Origin: Mangifera indica
Taxonomy: Eukaryota; Streptophyta; Magnoliopsida; Sapindales; Anacardiaceae
Assembly: GCF_011075055.1 (NCBI RefSeq)
Contig: NC_058137.1
Span: 17,345,463-17,409,462, forward strand
Reading direction: 5' to 3'
DNA: 64,000 bases
Shown: in pieces, positions 48,095-58,620 of the stretch
How positions within the stretch are numbered: position 1 is the stretch's first letter
How the letters are laid out: every line of letters starts with the position of its first letter
The notes under the pieces: generated by a model
The model's database searches: none
The model's input: only the letters and a program-made list of their open reading frames with translations
Told to the model about the DNA's origin: nothing
Translations under genes and position numbers: made by a program

Positions 48095-48469
48095 TTATAA
48101 ACCCCGATGAAGCAACTTTGACCAAAACCCTTTCTTCTTCTTCGCATTCTCAACGTCTCCCATATAGTTTCTTGGAACGACAGCAATTGATCTACTCTTT
48201 TTCAACCCATTACCATCACTCCACATCAACGATACCGACCCCATCACCTCCGAAACCTTTCGGTGATGCTTCGAACTCACAGGCGGAGAAGGAGGCGACA
48301 CATCGTTGAATGATGAAGAACAATTCGAAGAATTAGGTGAGGCAACAATTGTGATCTTCTTCTTCTGCAAAAGAGACAACCTTTCTCTAAGACAATATGG
48401 ACAAACCCCGGAAGCTTGTTTGTGGTTTTGATGCTTCCTGCAAGTCTCTTGTGATTCTGAACAACCCAT
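48095..48469 (-). CDS. Small basic plant protein with a CxxH...CPxCLRERL motif, 124 residues
   Basis: Single-exon frame starting MGCSESQETC. Gly2 and Cys3 make N-myristoylation plus palmitoylation plausible, which would place it at the plasma membrane (inference). C10-x2-H13 and C23-P-Y-C26 followed by LRERLSLL resemble the Cys-His N-terminal motif of several plant families, such as the DUF740/OCTOPUS-like proteins, which are much longer. The middle is Ser/Pro-rich (about 43-70). The C-terminus carries a Lys run and ends GFWSKLLHRGL. The composition is that of a real gene: GC content higher than around it and no low-complexity artefact. The start codon is the only ATG before the conserved motif. 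Function unknown. Convergent with the LMBR1-like gene. I recognise a protein type but not a named gene. Confidence 0.75.
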   Translation of the reverse strand: MGCSESQETCRKHQNHKQASGVCPYCLRERLSLLQKKKITIVASPNSSNCSSSFNDVSPPSPPVSSKHHRKVSEVMGSVSLMWSDGNGLKKSRSIAVVPRNYMGDVENAKKKKGFWSKLLHRGL

Positions 48470-48919
48470 TTTCTCGATTGGATTTCTCTGTCAACTTTAG
48501 TTTAATTGCTCTTTCTTCTCTTCAAACTGTTTATTTTTTTTTTTTGCTTATGTATATATTATATAGAAAGACAAATCACATAAAACAATGTACTTTTCCA
48601 ACCATATTACATATTCCAAATTGACATAACAAATTATTCCTAAATTAAATTCGGTAAATTATTAAATTGATGAAGATGGAAGATTTGTTAGCCAGGTGAA
48701 GGGTTATGATTGGAGAGTTGTGAATTGGGTTGGCGTAGGGCGTGGGAAGAATATATGGTTTGTGGAGTCACGTTTATTGAAATTGAATATTTCAGCAGAT
48801 AAATATTAAAAAATGGGCACACGAGGATAAGATTTTGTTCTATTGATGTACATGCAATGCACGCACATTTAGACTCGAGTTCCAAATTATCACTTTAAAA
48901 GACTTGGGATTTTATTTTT
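48470..48919. other. Upstream region of the small - strand gene
   Basis: Presumed promoter and 5' UTR of the gene at 48095-48469. A TATA-like run TATATATTATATAGAA lies at 48551-48566 (reads TATATAATATATA on the - strand), about 85 bp upstream of the start codon. Nothing else recognised. Confidence 0.4.
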
Positions 48920-49678
48920 GGCCAAAGGACTATTTCCCACCCAAGGATTGATGTTTTCCCAATTATCTCTTTTTAACTTTGAAAATTTCAAATACCCACC
49001 TACGAACAATTAAAATTATCGGTAGTAAAGATAAAATCATCATTTTATCTATAATATTAAAAATAAACTAAAATATAATCTCCTCTTCCTCTTCTAAATT
49101 TTGAAAACTAAAAGTTTTCCTCCAACTGAAGTTTTAAAAAATAACAGTTTCCCCCTAAGGTTTGGTTTCCAGATCTCTGGTGCTAAATACGATAACATTG
49201 TAGGCCATCTATCCCTCTCGAAGCTTCCTCTCTCTCCGGTAGTCTCTCTCCACCCATTTGGACACCCGTTCGACATCGATCTTCTTCTGAAAGACGAAAA
49301 GCTTTGTCTTTCTCGATAAAACTCTTCGTCTCTTGTTGTTTTCCAAGTCTCATTCGATGCTGATCGAACATCTAAATGGGTGGAGAGAGACCATTAGAGA
49401 GAGAGAAAACTTCAGGAGGGATAGATAACTGGTAACGACATCAGATTTGATGTCAAAGATCTGAAAACCAAACTCTAGAGGGAAACTGTCATTTTTTAAA
49501 ACTTAAGTTGAGAGAAAACTTTTAGTTTTTAAAGTTTAGGGGGGAAAAGAGATAAAATTTTAAGAGGTTAGAGTTCTGTTAATTTTAATTGTTCATGAGC
49601 GGATATTTAAGATTTTCAAAGTTAAAGAGGGATACTTGAAAAAACAACAATCCTTGGGTGGGAAATAGTCCCCTGGCC
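48920..49678. mobile_element. Foldback Mutator-like element, copy 5
   Basis: 759 bp, left end GGCCAAAGGACTATTTCCCA, right end GGGAAATAGTCCCCTGGCC, complementary at 23 of the first 25 positions. The arms mirror one another (49030-49180 and 49450-49570). The flanking nonamers TTTATTTTT and CTTTATATT match poorly, so the target duplication has decayed or the exact edge is off by a base. The centre contains CTCTCC and AAGACGAAAAGC-type words in opposed orientation. Confidence 0.82.
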
Positions 49679-50111
49679 CTTTATATTTAATAAGTGGGAG
49701 GCAAATAATCAAATTGTGTAATTGTAATTATTTTGTTTATAAATTTACACTTTAAATTTATGTTTTAAAATATATATTATACTTGAAAAAAACCAAATGC
49801 ATTAATTCACATATATTTATATGAATTCATAAATCTTTAAAAGTGAAGAATATTTATCCAATTCCAATCGGCTAAGATCGTAGTTGTTTGATGAATCTAT
49901 TCTTATAAAATCTCAAAGCAGATATCTTTAACATTATCTACACATGTGAGGGTACAGTGTACTAAGTGCAGGGAAGAGATAATACCAAAGAATATATGCA
50001 GTCTTTGTACATTGGCATTTGAGCTTTTTTATTCAGATGAAATGGGATAATTTTTTTTAATTTTCCAGCCGAGCAATGTTTTTAGACTCAGTTTTCCAAA
50101 CATAATTAAAA
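49679..50111. other. Spacer between two foldback elements
   Basis: AT-rich; no coding similarity or element termini seen. Confidence 0.5.
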
Positions 50112-51088
50112 GGCCAAATGACTTATTCCCATCCGAGATACAGTAAAAATCTAAGGTGGCCCTTACAAATTTTCAAATATTTAAATGTCTATTTATCTTT
50201 AGTTTTACTTATTATAATTATGGATAAAATTGTTATTTATATATTTATTTAAATAAAAAAATTAGTTTTTTCTCTCTTAATTTAAAAAATTAACAATTTT
50301 CTCCTAATCTAAAATTTAAAATTTTGCATTTATATTCTAAAAACTTTATTTTATCTTTCCAATGAATGTTTTTTCCAACATTCTTCTCCAACAATATCTC
50401 CTCTCCCTCTATGGTTGTTTTCGAGTTTAGATCTATATAAAAATCATATAGATCAGTGCAACGATCTGTGAGTTGGCAACCCACAAATCAACTGGACGTC
50501 ATCGTATGGTTGATGCCCACTTCCGTGCGATGCCATCTGACAGATCTGTGCATCGTTGATGCATAGATTATTATAAGGATCTGTACAATTCTTTTAAGAT
50601 TCGTACAAGAAAATCCTATCATTTCGATTAGATTTAAGATAGTTTTCGTACAAAGAAACCACCAAAGAGAGAGGAGATGTGCTGTCGGGGAGGAATATCA
50701 GGAAAACCGGTTGTTGGAAAGATGGAATGGAGCTTTTGGGGTGTAAATGAAATATTTCAAAGTTCAAGGGGGGCAACATTCATTCAAAAATATAAAACTC
50801 TAAAAATATATATAGTGGGGGTGAAAAAAGAGTTTTTAAAATTGAGGGAAAAAAAAGAAATTATTTTTTGTTTGTTTAAATAAACTAAAGGAAAATGATT
50901 AGTATTTAAAACTAAGCGATTAAACAAAAATCAATTTTTCTTTATTTGAATAAAAATCTTTAAATAACAATTTTACACTTGATTATAACAACTAAAACTA
51001 ATAGATGAATGAGTATTTAGATTTTATAAAATTAACGAGAGTCATTTTGGTTTTCACAATACCTTATGTAGGAATAAGTTTTTTGGCC
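50112..51088. mobile_element. Foldback Mutator-like element, copy 6
   Basis: 977 bp, left end GGCCAAATGACTTATTCCCA, right end GGAATAAGTTTTTTGGCC. The flanks are TAATTAAAA (50103-50111) and TAACTAAAA (51089-51097), 8 of 9 identical. Interior sequence is closest to copy 4: both share the TAAAATxGTTATTTA block, the GGTGGTTTC-type segment and a centre of CAGATCTGTGCA-like words. The two therefore form a subfamily. Confidence 0.88.
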
Positions 51089-51097
51089 TAACTAAAA

Positions 51098-51859
51098 TTT
51101 AAAAGAGTCTTTAGCTATGCGATATCATGCAATATCACATTAACATTAACAGGATTGTAAAATTGGTTTAACCTGAGAGTTAAATCACAATTTAACATTA
51201 TTCTCTTAATTTAATTCTATATTAATTTAATTTAATAATTAAACCGAGTTTTACCTATAACTTTAAATCAAATTTGGTATTAATTTTCAACATGGATCTG
51301 AGGACCAGGCGCCTATCACGCAACTTCTTTGGTGATAAAGACCAATAAAGCAAGCTCATCCAATGGTGAGGATGGCAAAACCCCTGTGACATTTTATATC
51401 CCGGGGTAAAGAAATTTAATAGATGTGTTTGTGTGACATCAGGTCATTTTGTACACTTAAATTTGTATGTAATTGTATTGTTTTTTAAATTATAGATTAT
51501 TATTTTTATTCCAATAATATTTTTTCTCTCTCTCTTTATATATAAAAGAAGTTTATATACAAAATATAACTATTCTTCTACCCTATCGAAATTACATAAT
51601 GATAAAAACAGAAATTACATAATGATAAAAACATTTATTAAGTCATATAATATTACATTTTACTTATTTAATTACGCATGAAACTCTAGCTAAAAGCAAA
51701 CTTAGATTTTTTACAAAGGTAGACCCAATTCTAACCTCAAATTTAAAAATATTTGAAGGTATATGGATGAAGGTCTATCCTTAATTTAAAAAAGAAAATT
51801 ATTATCCCCGCTTCCCAACCTAACCCAATGTATAACACAACTCAAACTAAAGCAACCCA
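51098..51859. other. Intergenic, no gene recognised
   Basis: AT-rich; includes a 20-bp tandem duplication GAAATTACATAATGATAAAA (about 51587-51633). A matching 5' LTR for the copia derivative that follows was looked for here and not seen. Confidence 0.5.
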
Positions 51860-52340
51860 AATAATTGACATGCATTAAAAATGATTATGAAAATCTCATG
51901 AGTAAGCATGCCAAAATCAATAAAGAATTTGAATTAGTTAAAAATAAAAGGATTTTAGCATCAAATGGGTTAGAAAAGCTTAGAAGTGAAAATGATGCAT
52001 TGCTTAAAAAAATGACTAGCTCAAATGAGATTTAAAAAAATTCAAGATAGACACATTAAAATAAGATGAGATGCTTGCATCTCAAATATGTGTATTAAAT
52101 AAGGAAGGCCTATGATATAATGGAAATAATCCTTTTGTTAAAACATGTAGACCATAGAAAAATGATTATTCATTGCATTTAAAAAGCAAGTTTTGTGCCT
52201 TTGTTGGTCACATTATTGGAAAATGTCCAATTAAGAATGACAAACCATTTAAAGGAAAAAAAAGTTTGGATTCCTGAAGGGTCATTAAAGACTAACCTTA
52301 TTGGACCCAAAACCATTTGGGCACCAAAGAAAACTTGAAT
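51860..52340 (+). pseudogene. Ty1/copia (SIRE-like) gag C-terminal fragment
   Basis: Reads LKNDYENLMSKHAKINKEFE, then ASNGLEKLRSENDALLKKM, a coiled-coil region like that preceding the nucleocapsid of SIRE/Maximus elements. At 52193-52228 is a degenerate zinc knuckle (CAFVGHIIGKCP; the first Cys spacing is altered), then KVWIPEGSLKTNLIGPKTIW and APKKT, the WVPKG...GPKxxWVPK signature. Frameshifts are present. No protease, integrase or RT follows. Confidence 0.7.
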
Positions 52341-53526
52341 TTCTTTTTAAAAGTGTTTTATAACATTGACATTAAATGTTACAAAATAAATGGCTATACA
52401 AGGCACACATTTGAATAATGGAGATGGAAGCACCAAGACACTTTGAAAAATAAAATTCTTCAATTTGAGAGCTCAGGATGTCAAATAAGTACCTAAACTC
52501 TTATTTGAATTCAATATCTATATGTTCTTGTTTGATAAGTTAGTTTGATATTTGAATTATAGATTTGAATTGTTTGAGTGAATTCATATGTATCTTGATT
52601 AATATGTGACGATATGAATATATTTTATATGTTGCATATCCCATGATTGACATGGTTCAATGGTATATGAATTTGTGATATATAATATAAGTTTGAGTGT
52701 CTAAATATGTTTAATGCTTATTATAAAAATTGAGTCGAATCAATCCAAACTTATGTTCAAAGTTAATCATGACTTGATTTACATAAATATTCCTCAAAAA
52801 TAGATCAAGACATCAAAGATTCATATCATGTGGTGTTTTGATTTGATGCATAACTCATATGTTTCATTGCATGGTTTTCAACTTAAAAATTTTGAAAAAT
52901 CATGTGTCTGTTTACATAAATGTTTAATCATGATTTTTGGCAAATCATTTTATGTAAAATGCTAATAGTTTCTCAAATTTAAGTTTTTGCAGTTTAGAGA
53001 CACCCAATGTGCTTTTTGCACAATTTTCCTTAAAAAATGTGAAACACAGAACCATACATTAGAAGTACATGCCAGTGTACTTTTAGGATTTTTTTAAGGT
53101 TCCAGTTTTAAACAAATACATACCCATGTATTTTTAGTACTCAGTAGATACAAGACCCCGTATCTTGATTTTTAAAGAAGAATCTGCTTCTTTTTTTTCT
53201 CATTTTCACTCACCGTAAAACCATAGCCATGGTGTCCCTCCACCGTGAACCGACTCCAATAGTGTCTCTCCGGTCAAATCAGTATTGGCAAATGCTTCTC
53301 TGACCATTATTGTCTTCTTTCTTCACTAAACTAAGCTTTAATGTCATCAGGTCTTTATCTCCATCGAACATCTTATGGGTTCTTCCATTCTTCGGGTAAA
53401 TTGACATCGGGCTTCATGTTTTTAGCCACCATAAGCATCATTCTTCGTCTGTAATTGGTCTTCAAGACTCAGTAATTCATTCCCATTCACATTACATAAT
53501 TTCTTTCAAAATTCGAGAAATTGAAA

Positions 53527-54600
53527 ATGGCACCAAGAAGAAAATCAATTGCTCAACCTCGGGCATATGAAAACAACTTGGGGATTGTCACAAAAGATCT
53601 AGATCAATGACACAAGCTTCAAGAGGTATCATTAATGGCTATTATTTTGATATGAATATTATAAATGAAATTGGTGTTGGTGATGAATTAATATAGATAA
53701 TTAGAAGGATAAGATGGGAAAAAATATTTCTTATTCATTTGGATGTTTGTGAAGACTTGGTGTATGAATTCTATAGCTCTTTATCAAAGCTTGCGGATAA
53801 TCACAAAAATATTATTGAGTATATTATGAGTTTCAAAATAAGAGGTGATGATTATACTGTCATATTTGAAATATTTGCTGAATGGTTAGAGTATAATAAT
53901 GAGGGCATTCTGAATACTTCAACGAGGTGGACCTTTACCTTTAATTTTTTATGGCATGATTTGGGTGGTCTTAAGCCATACTATGCAAATTTGACAAAAT
54001 CAACGGGATTCAGTCATCCAATCATAAGAATTCTGCACCAAATGTTGCCTTTTACATTGAATGCAAGAAAAAACACCAGTGGACATGTATCGGTATGAGA
54101 TTTAGTTTTACTAAAGGTCATAATGGATGGAAAACAGTTGGATTTGGCAAAATGGTTATCTATAAGATTTTTGAGATTAGGTCAGTTTAGGATGATTGTC
54201 ACTTTTATAGTGACAAAATTGCAAGTTTTTCTCAAAGAAAGTGACAAAACATTCATACAAAAATTCAAAGTGAATCAATGGATTAACATCGAGACAATAT
54301 TTAAAATGAGATTGATTGAAAAAACTTAAGGTGGAGGATGATGTTTGATCTCAGCTAGAGGTAATGAGAAAGAAAATCAACCAGAAGATAAAAGCCGTTT
54401 GAAGAAGAACAAGAGATGTCTACTATGCCTAGTGTTCCTACAATACCTGAATCCAGCTCCAGACAAAGTAAAAGAACAAGGGCAAACTAGACTGATGAAG
54501 ATATTTCTCCTAGTTGTGTGGATTGACTTATACAATAGATGGAAAGAAGATTTGATGCAATTGAGCTATCCTAAAATATCATTAACTCAATGATCCAAGA
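53527..54600 (+). pseudogene. Plant transposon-protein domain, decayed
   Basis: Starts MAPRRKSIAQPRAYENN at 53527 after a leader with a long pyrimidine-rich stretch. The longest piece, 53739-54098, reads CEDLVYEFYSSLSKLADNHK ... FKIRGDDYTVIFEIFAEWLE ... IIRILHQMLPFTLNARKN. This follows the pattern of the domain annotated as putative plant transposon protein, commonly found in retroelement-derived frames: (L)VYEFY.NL, ..V+G.., NRIIH.IL.P. Further pieces at 54123-54329 and 54430-54600 (SSSRQSKRTRAN, EDISPSCVD) continue it. Internal stops and frame changes show it is dead. The domain's own function is unknown to me. Confidence 0.55.
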
Positions 54601-55736
54601 TATTCAAGGTCAGCTTATCAATCTTAAAAAGGATTTCTACCAAGACCAGGTATCGAGACGTCGAGATGATTTTCCCCCACCTCAGCCATGACATTTTTTC
54701 AAGCATCTCATTTTGATCTTACTCATTGCATATCAAACATTTTTTTTTAGGAACATGATTCATTTTTAGTACTTAAACTTATTTTTATGTTTATTTAGTT
54801 ATTTATGATGTTCATAGTCATTGATAATATTGATATCTAGGTATCAATTTTGAAACTTAGTATAAATACCTAATTAACATAGCTTGTGACATATTGATGA
54901 TATTTTTGTTTGATTATTACTAATCATCTTGATCTATTGCATTGATGCTTTTGACATGAGATGATATGGTGACTTTTATGCCTTATTTATTTATTTATTT
55001 ATTTTTTGGTTGATGAATGGATTTATTGATGATGGACATTGATTGATTACTTCCAAAGTGTTATATTTTATGGATTGAAATTGAGTTGATTGTTTGAGAT
55101 GAATAGAAGTTTGGTGTTTGGAAAGAAGTTTGGGTGGATTGAACGGATTATATTGAAGTGTAATTTTTGTTGTTTGAAAAAGGGATTTATAAAAATATAG
55201 GAGATACCATGCCAAAAATTTTCTAAAATCTTACCAAATGAACTTGCTTCAATACCAAAATTTGGTAATTAAGTTTGTTAAAATGTGTTAAAGTAAGGGG
55301 GAGCATATAGTCATCAACTAAGAGGGAGAGATTGGTTTGTTTTAAATGATAATGAAATATTGTTAAGTTAAAAATGAGTTTGGTTTTTGATGAAATGTTG
55401 ATGAAAATATTTTGGATTTTGAAAAGTTTTTTTTAAGTGGTTTATGAAATGAAATGATAAATGGAATGATTTTTTGAATTGTTTTTTCTAAATGGTTAAT
55501 GAAAAGAGTAAATGAAATAGATTAATTGCAATTGATTTTCTTAAAATTGAAATTCAAATGAATCTTAAGTTTAAACTTATTATTAATACCAAAAAAAAGG
55601 GAGAAATGGTTTGAATATTGCATTTTTTAGGCTTGAGCAAAATGTGCAAATTTGAGATAATGTTAGAGGGAGTATTTTTAATCGCACATTTTTTTATTCA
55701 AACTTGGTTTTTGTCGTCAATCAAAAAGGGAAAGAT

Positions 55737-56989
55737 TGTTGAACCCCTAGGTGTTTTGATGATGCTAAAAACACAAGTTTAAATATCTAACATTGTCTAA
55801 GGAATGTGCGAAAAACATTACCAGATGGACACAAATTGAAAAATGCAAAAACAAGTTATACACGCCTGTGTATCAAACCAAAACATGAGGAAAAGTGCTC
55901 ATGCATCCTTCCCATGCAGTTTTGGGCCAAAGTCAACATGGTCAAACAAAATACACACCCGTGTAACAAGTTAAAACATGAGGAAAAGTGGTAGTGTATC
56001 TTTCCATGCAATTTTGGGCAAAGTCAACATGGTCAAACAAAATACACATCCATGTGCCTTAAAACACATGCCTCATGTATAAAGGATGCCCATTACTGTG
56101 TCTATCTCTTGCTCATCCTTTCATGTCTGAAACATTCTTAAAAATAGAGAGGTTCATCCCTCAAGTGGAGTATTTAAAAATTCAACCATTGGAAGCTTTG
56201 ATCAAAGATAGACCTAGCACAAAAAGTGAAAAGTTAAAGGACACATGTTCGTGTGCCTTAGACACAAGCCCATATATCTCACAGATTTTTGCAAAAATTG
56301 TTGGTTTCGATGCTTAATATTCTTCCAACCAACAGTCATATGAGCTATTATAGACATTTAGGACTATAAAATGAACACTAGTTGATTAGGAATTGATTAG
56401 AGATTGCACATATAAAATCCTATACTCATTTTTTTTCTCTAATTTCTCTCCAAAGCTTATAACTCAATTATTTGAGGTAACAGTTGTGCTCATTTTTGTG
56501 TATCAGCCTTGCTAAGGCATTGACATTCATTTGTTTGTATTCTTACAATTTTGAGTGAAATAGCCAAAAAACTATTATGGTAAGCGCAAACCCAAAGAAC
56601 TAATGAATGTGGGCAAAATCTTGGAGAACTATTATAAAGAGAGGATTCTTTAATAGTAGAACCTCAAGTGTATTACTTGAAGAACTGGATGTATGAGGCT
56701 TGGGAGAGAAAGCTCCAAACCACTATAAATCATTGAACATTTCTTTTCCTTACTTTCTTTATTTTATGTTTTATATTTGTATTGTGTTTGTGATAAGTTG
56801 TTAATTAAAGTTTATGTTTATATATGTGTTGCATGCTTTGATAGATTATTGAATATTGTTTGTGTTTAATTATTTGGACATCTTATTAAATTTATTTGTT
56901 TGGATGTGATTGTTTATAAATTTGTTTAAAGATTTTTTATTTGGTTAAAAGTTTTAGATAATCCTATTCACCTCCTCAAGAATTATTCA
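55737..56989 (+). repeat. 3' LTR of a SIRE-like copia derivative
   Basis: Begins TGTTGAACCCCTAGGTGTTTTGATGATG directly after a purine tract AAAAAGGGAAAGAT; the GAGATTGTTGAACxx...TTTTGATGATG junction is typical of SIRE/Maximus 3' LTRs. A GGGGGAGC motif at about 55297 fits the polypurine-type sequences upstream of such LTRs. TATA-like TATAAAAT lies near 56412. It ends near ATTATTCA at 56989 after CCTATTCACCTCCTC, a phrase characteristic of the end of these LTRs. About 1253 bp. The right edge is inferred; no 5' partner is present. Confidence 0.65.
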
Positions 56990-57689
56990 TATATGGGCTA
57001 AGAAGCGAACGACCTTTCTTTATAATCCTTCCTTATAATGTCTTACAGGTTGTATCAAAGTTTTGTAAGCAGGGGCAACCTTCTAGGAACCTGTATCCTC
57101 GTGGTCAGACAAATCAATTATGACCTTGGTTGATTCGTTCCATATTAAAGGGAAAAATAATAAATAATCATTGGGAAAAACTTACCTCATCTATAAGGGT
57201 TACATAGTACATGTACTAGAGCTCTACCAATTTAGCTTTGAGCGACACTTGACACTTGTCCAAGTTTCTAAGATGCTTATCAATTTTGTCCATGAACCCT
57301 TAAAGAAGCTCCTAAAGTTGATCAACTTTATCTTCAAGCACCAATATGAATGTTGTGAGAGCAACGTAAGGGGGTGTTATTTCGGTTGACCAAGAGATTA
57401 GACATGACATAACATGACAGGACTGTGTCCAGGTGCACTTATTTGATATTTAGGTACAAGTGTACTCTGATGTTGTAAATAAGGAGATTGGATTTCCGCG
57501 GGAGATGTTGTGGGGCTATGATCATTATTAGGTTTTTCTCCATCACCCATGTCATCCATGATATCTTTGTATCATGATGATTCCCTTTCGACCATCAATG
57601 AAATCAAAATAGAAGTCATGACATCCTTTTAAATGCGACAATTTTTAAGTTATAAAAAATAATAGTTGTTTTCACGTATAATGTTTTAA
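56990..57689. other. Region between the copia LTR and the DUF1985 relic
   Basis: No firm similarity. On the - strand, 57180-57360 gives a Leu/Lys-rich, coiled-coil-like stretch that could be a distal part of the DUF1985 relic, but this is only suggestive. Confidence 0.35.
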
Positions 57690-58620
57690 ATCGTAATAAT
57701 GTACCTGAGAAGCCCTAAAGATCCTTTCAACATCCTTCCACCTTAGGCCCTTAAAACTCCTCTATCTTAACATCTAGGAAACACTATCTTTGGACTTGCA
57801 AACCGCAAAACCCCTTAAATTGCTCAAAGTTTCATATATCCACAACTACAACATTAAAAATACATTGTCAGTTGTACATAATCATTCATAAAATGTAAAA
57901 GCAAAATTATCATTATCTTATACTTAGGTTACCTAAAATGCCACTGCAAATCTAATCATCCCATAAGAAAACACTAGGATATCCTCTTTCTATGATGGAT
58001 ATTTTTTTGAAACTTTATCATACCACTTCTCTATTGCCTGACTCATACACTTTGTGCTCATCCTCTAAACGATTATCCCTTATGGATATCTATTAAACGC
58101 ATCCCAATCATCAGCTAGCCTGATGATGTATTCCGATATGACTTTCCTATTATCTGATCTTATTAGTCCATAATGGAGCAAATAAAAGGTAGCTAATTTC
58201 ACCACATCTTCCCATGCCTTTTATTTGAAAGCTTTGCACACATGACCATACGACACATGTTTGACACTTGGAAAACACCTCTCTCAATTGTGTTCTCCCC
58301 ATCATAATGTAATCACTTGTATCCATCTAACTACTAAATTTCAACCCCGTTATCATAGCAAACTCAACAGGGCCAAATCTATAATTGACCCTATTGAGTT
58401 TAAACAAAATTACCTATCCTGACACCCTTCTGTTGACTTACTGGAAAAGAATATAATGCATCAACATCGAGTTATGTTTATGAACTTTAAGATCAAAAAA
58501 TTGTCTAAAACAACTTTCCTGAAACATCTATTTCTAGCTACGACTAAGCTTTGTCTTTATGTGCTTAACCATTTCTATATGAATTCGAACACTTATAGTA
58601 ACCCTAAAGCTATGAGCATC
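57690..58620 (-). pseudogene. DUF1985-domain relic (Ulp1-type Mutator-associated protein)
   Basis: On the - strand, in order from high to low coordinate: VVLDNFLILKFINI (58500), FGPVEFAMITGLKFS (58340-58385), KLATFYLLHYGLIRSDNRKV (58140-58200), EYIIRLADDWDAFNRYP (58090-58140), and past a likely intron WIYETLSNLRGFAV and RSFKGLRWKDVERIF (57720-57840). This matches the plant DUF1985 pattern (CFGHFLDx, FxxxEFALITGLxC, KLALLYFLxxxL, xRLVDDLxxFNxYPWG, WxYExIPTL). In plants this domain is found mostly in transposon-borne, Ulp1-protease-like frames of Mutator-like elements. Stop codons interrupt it. No Ulp1 catalytic domain was found nearby. Confidence 0.65.
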
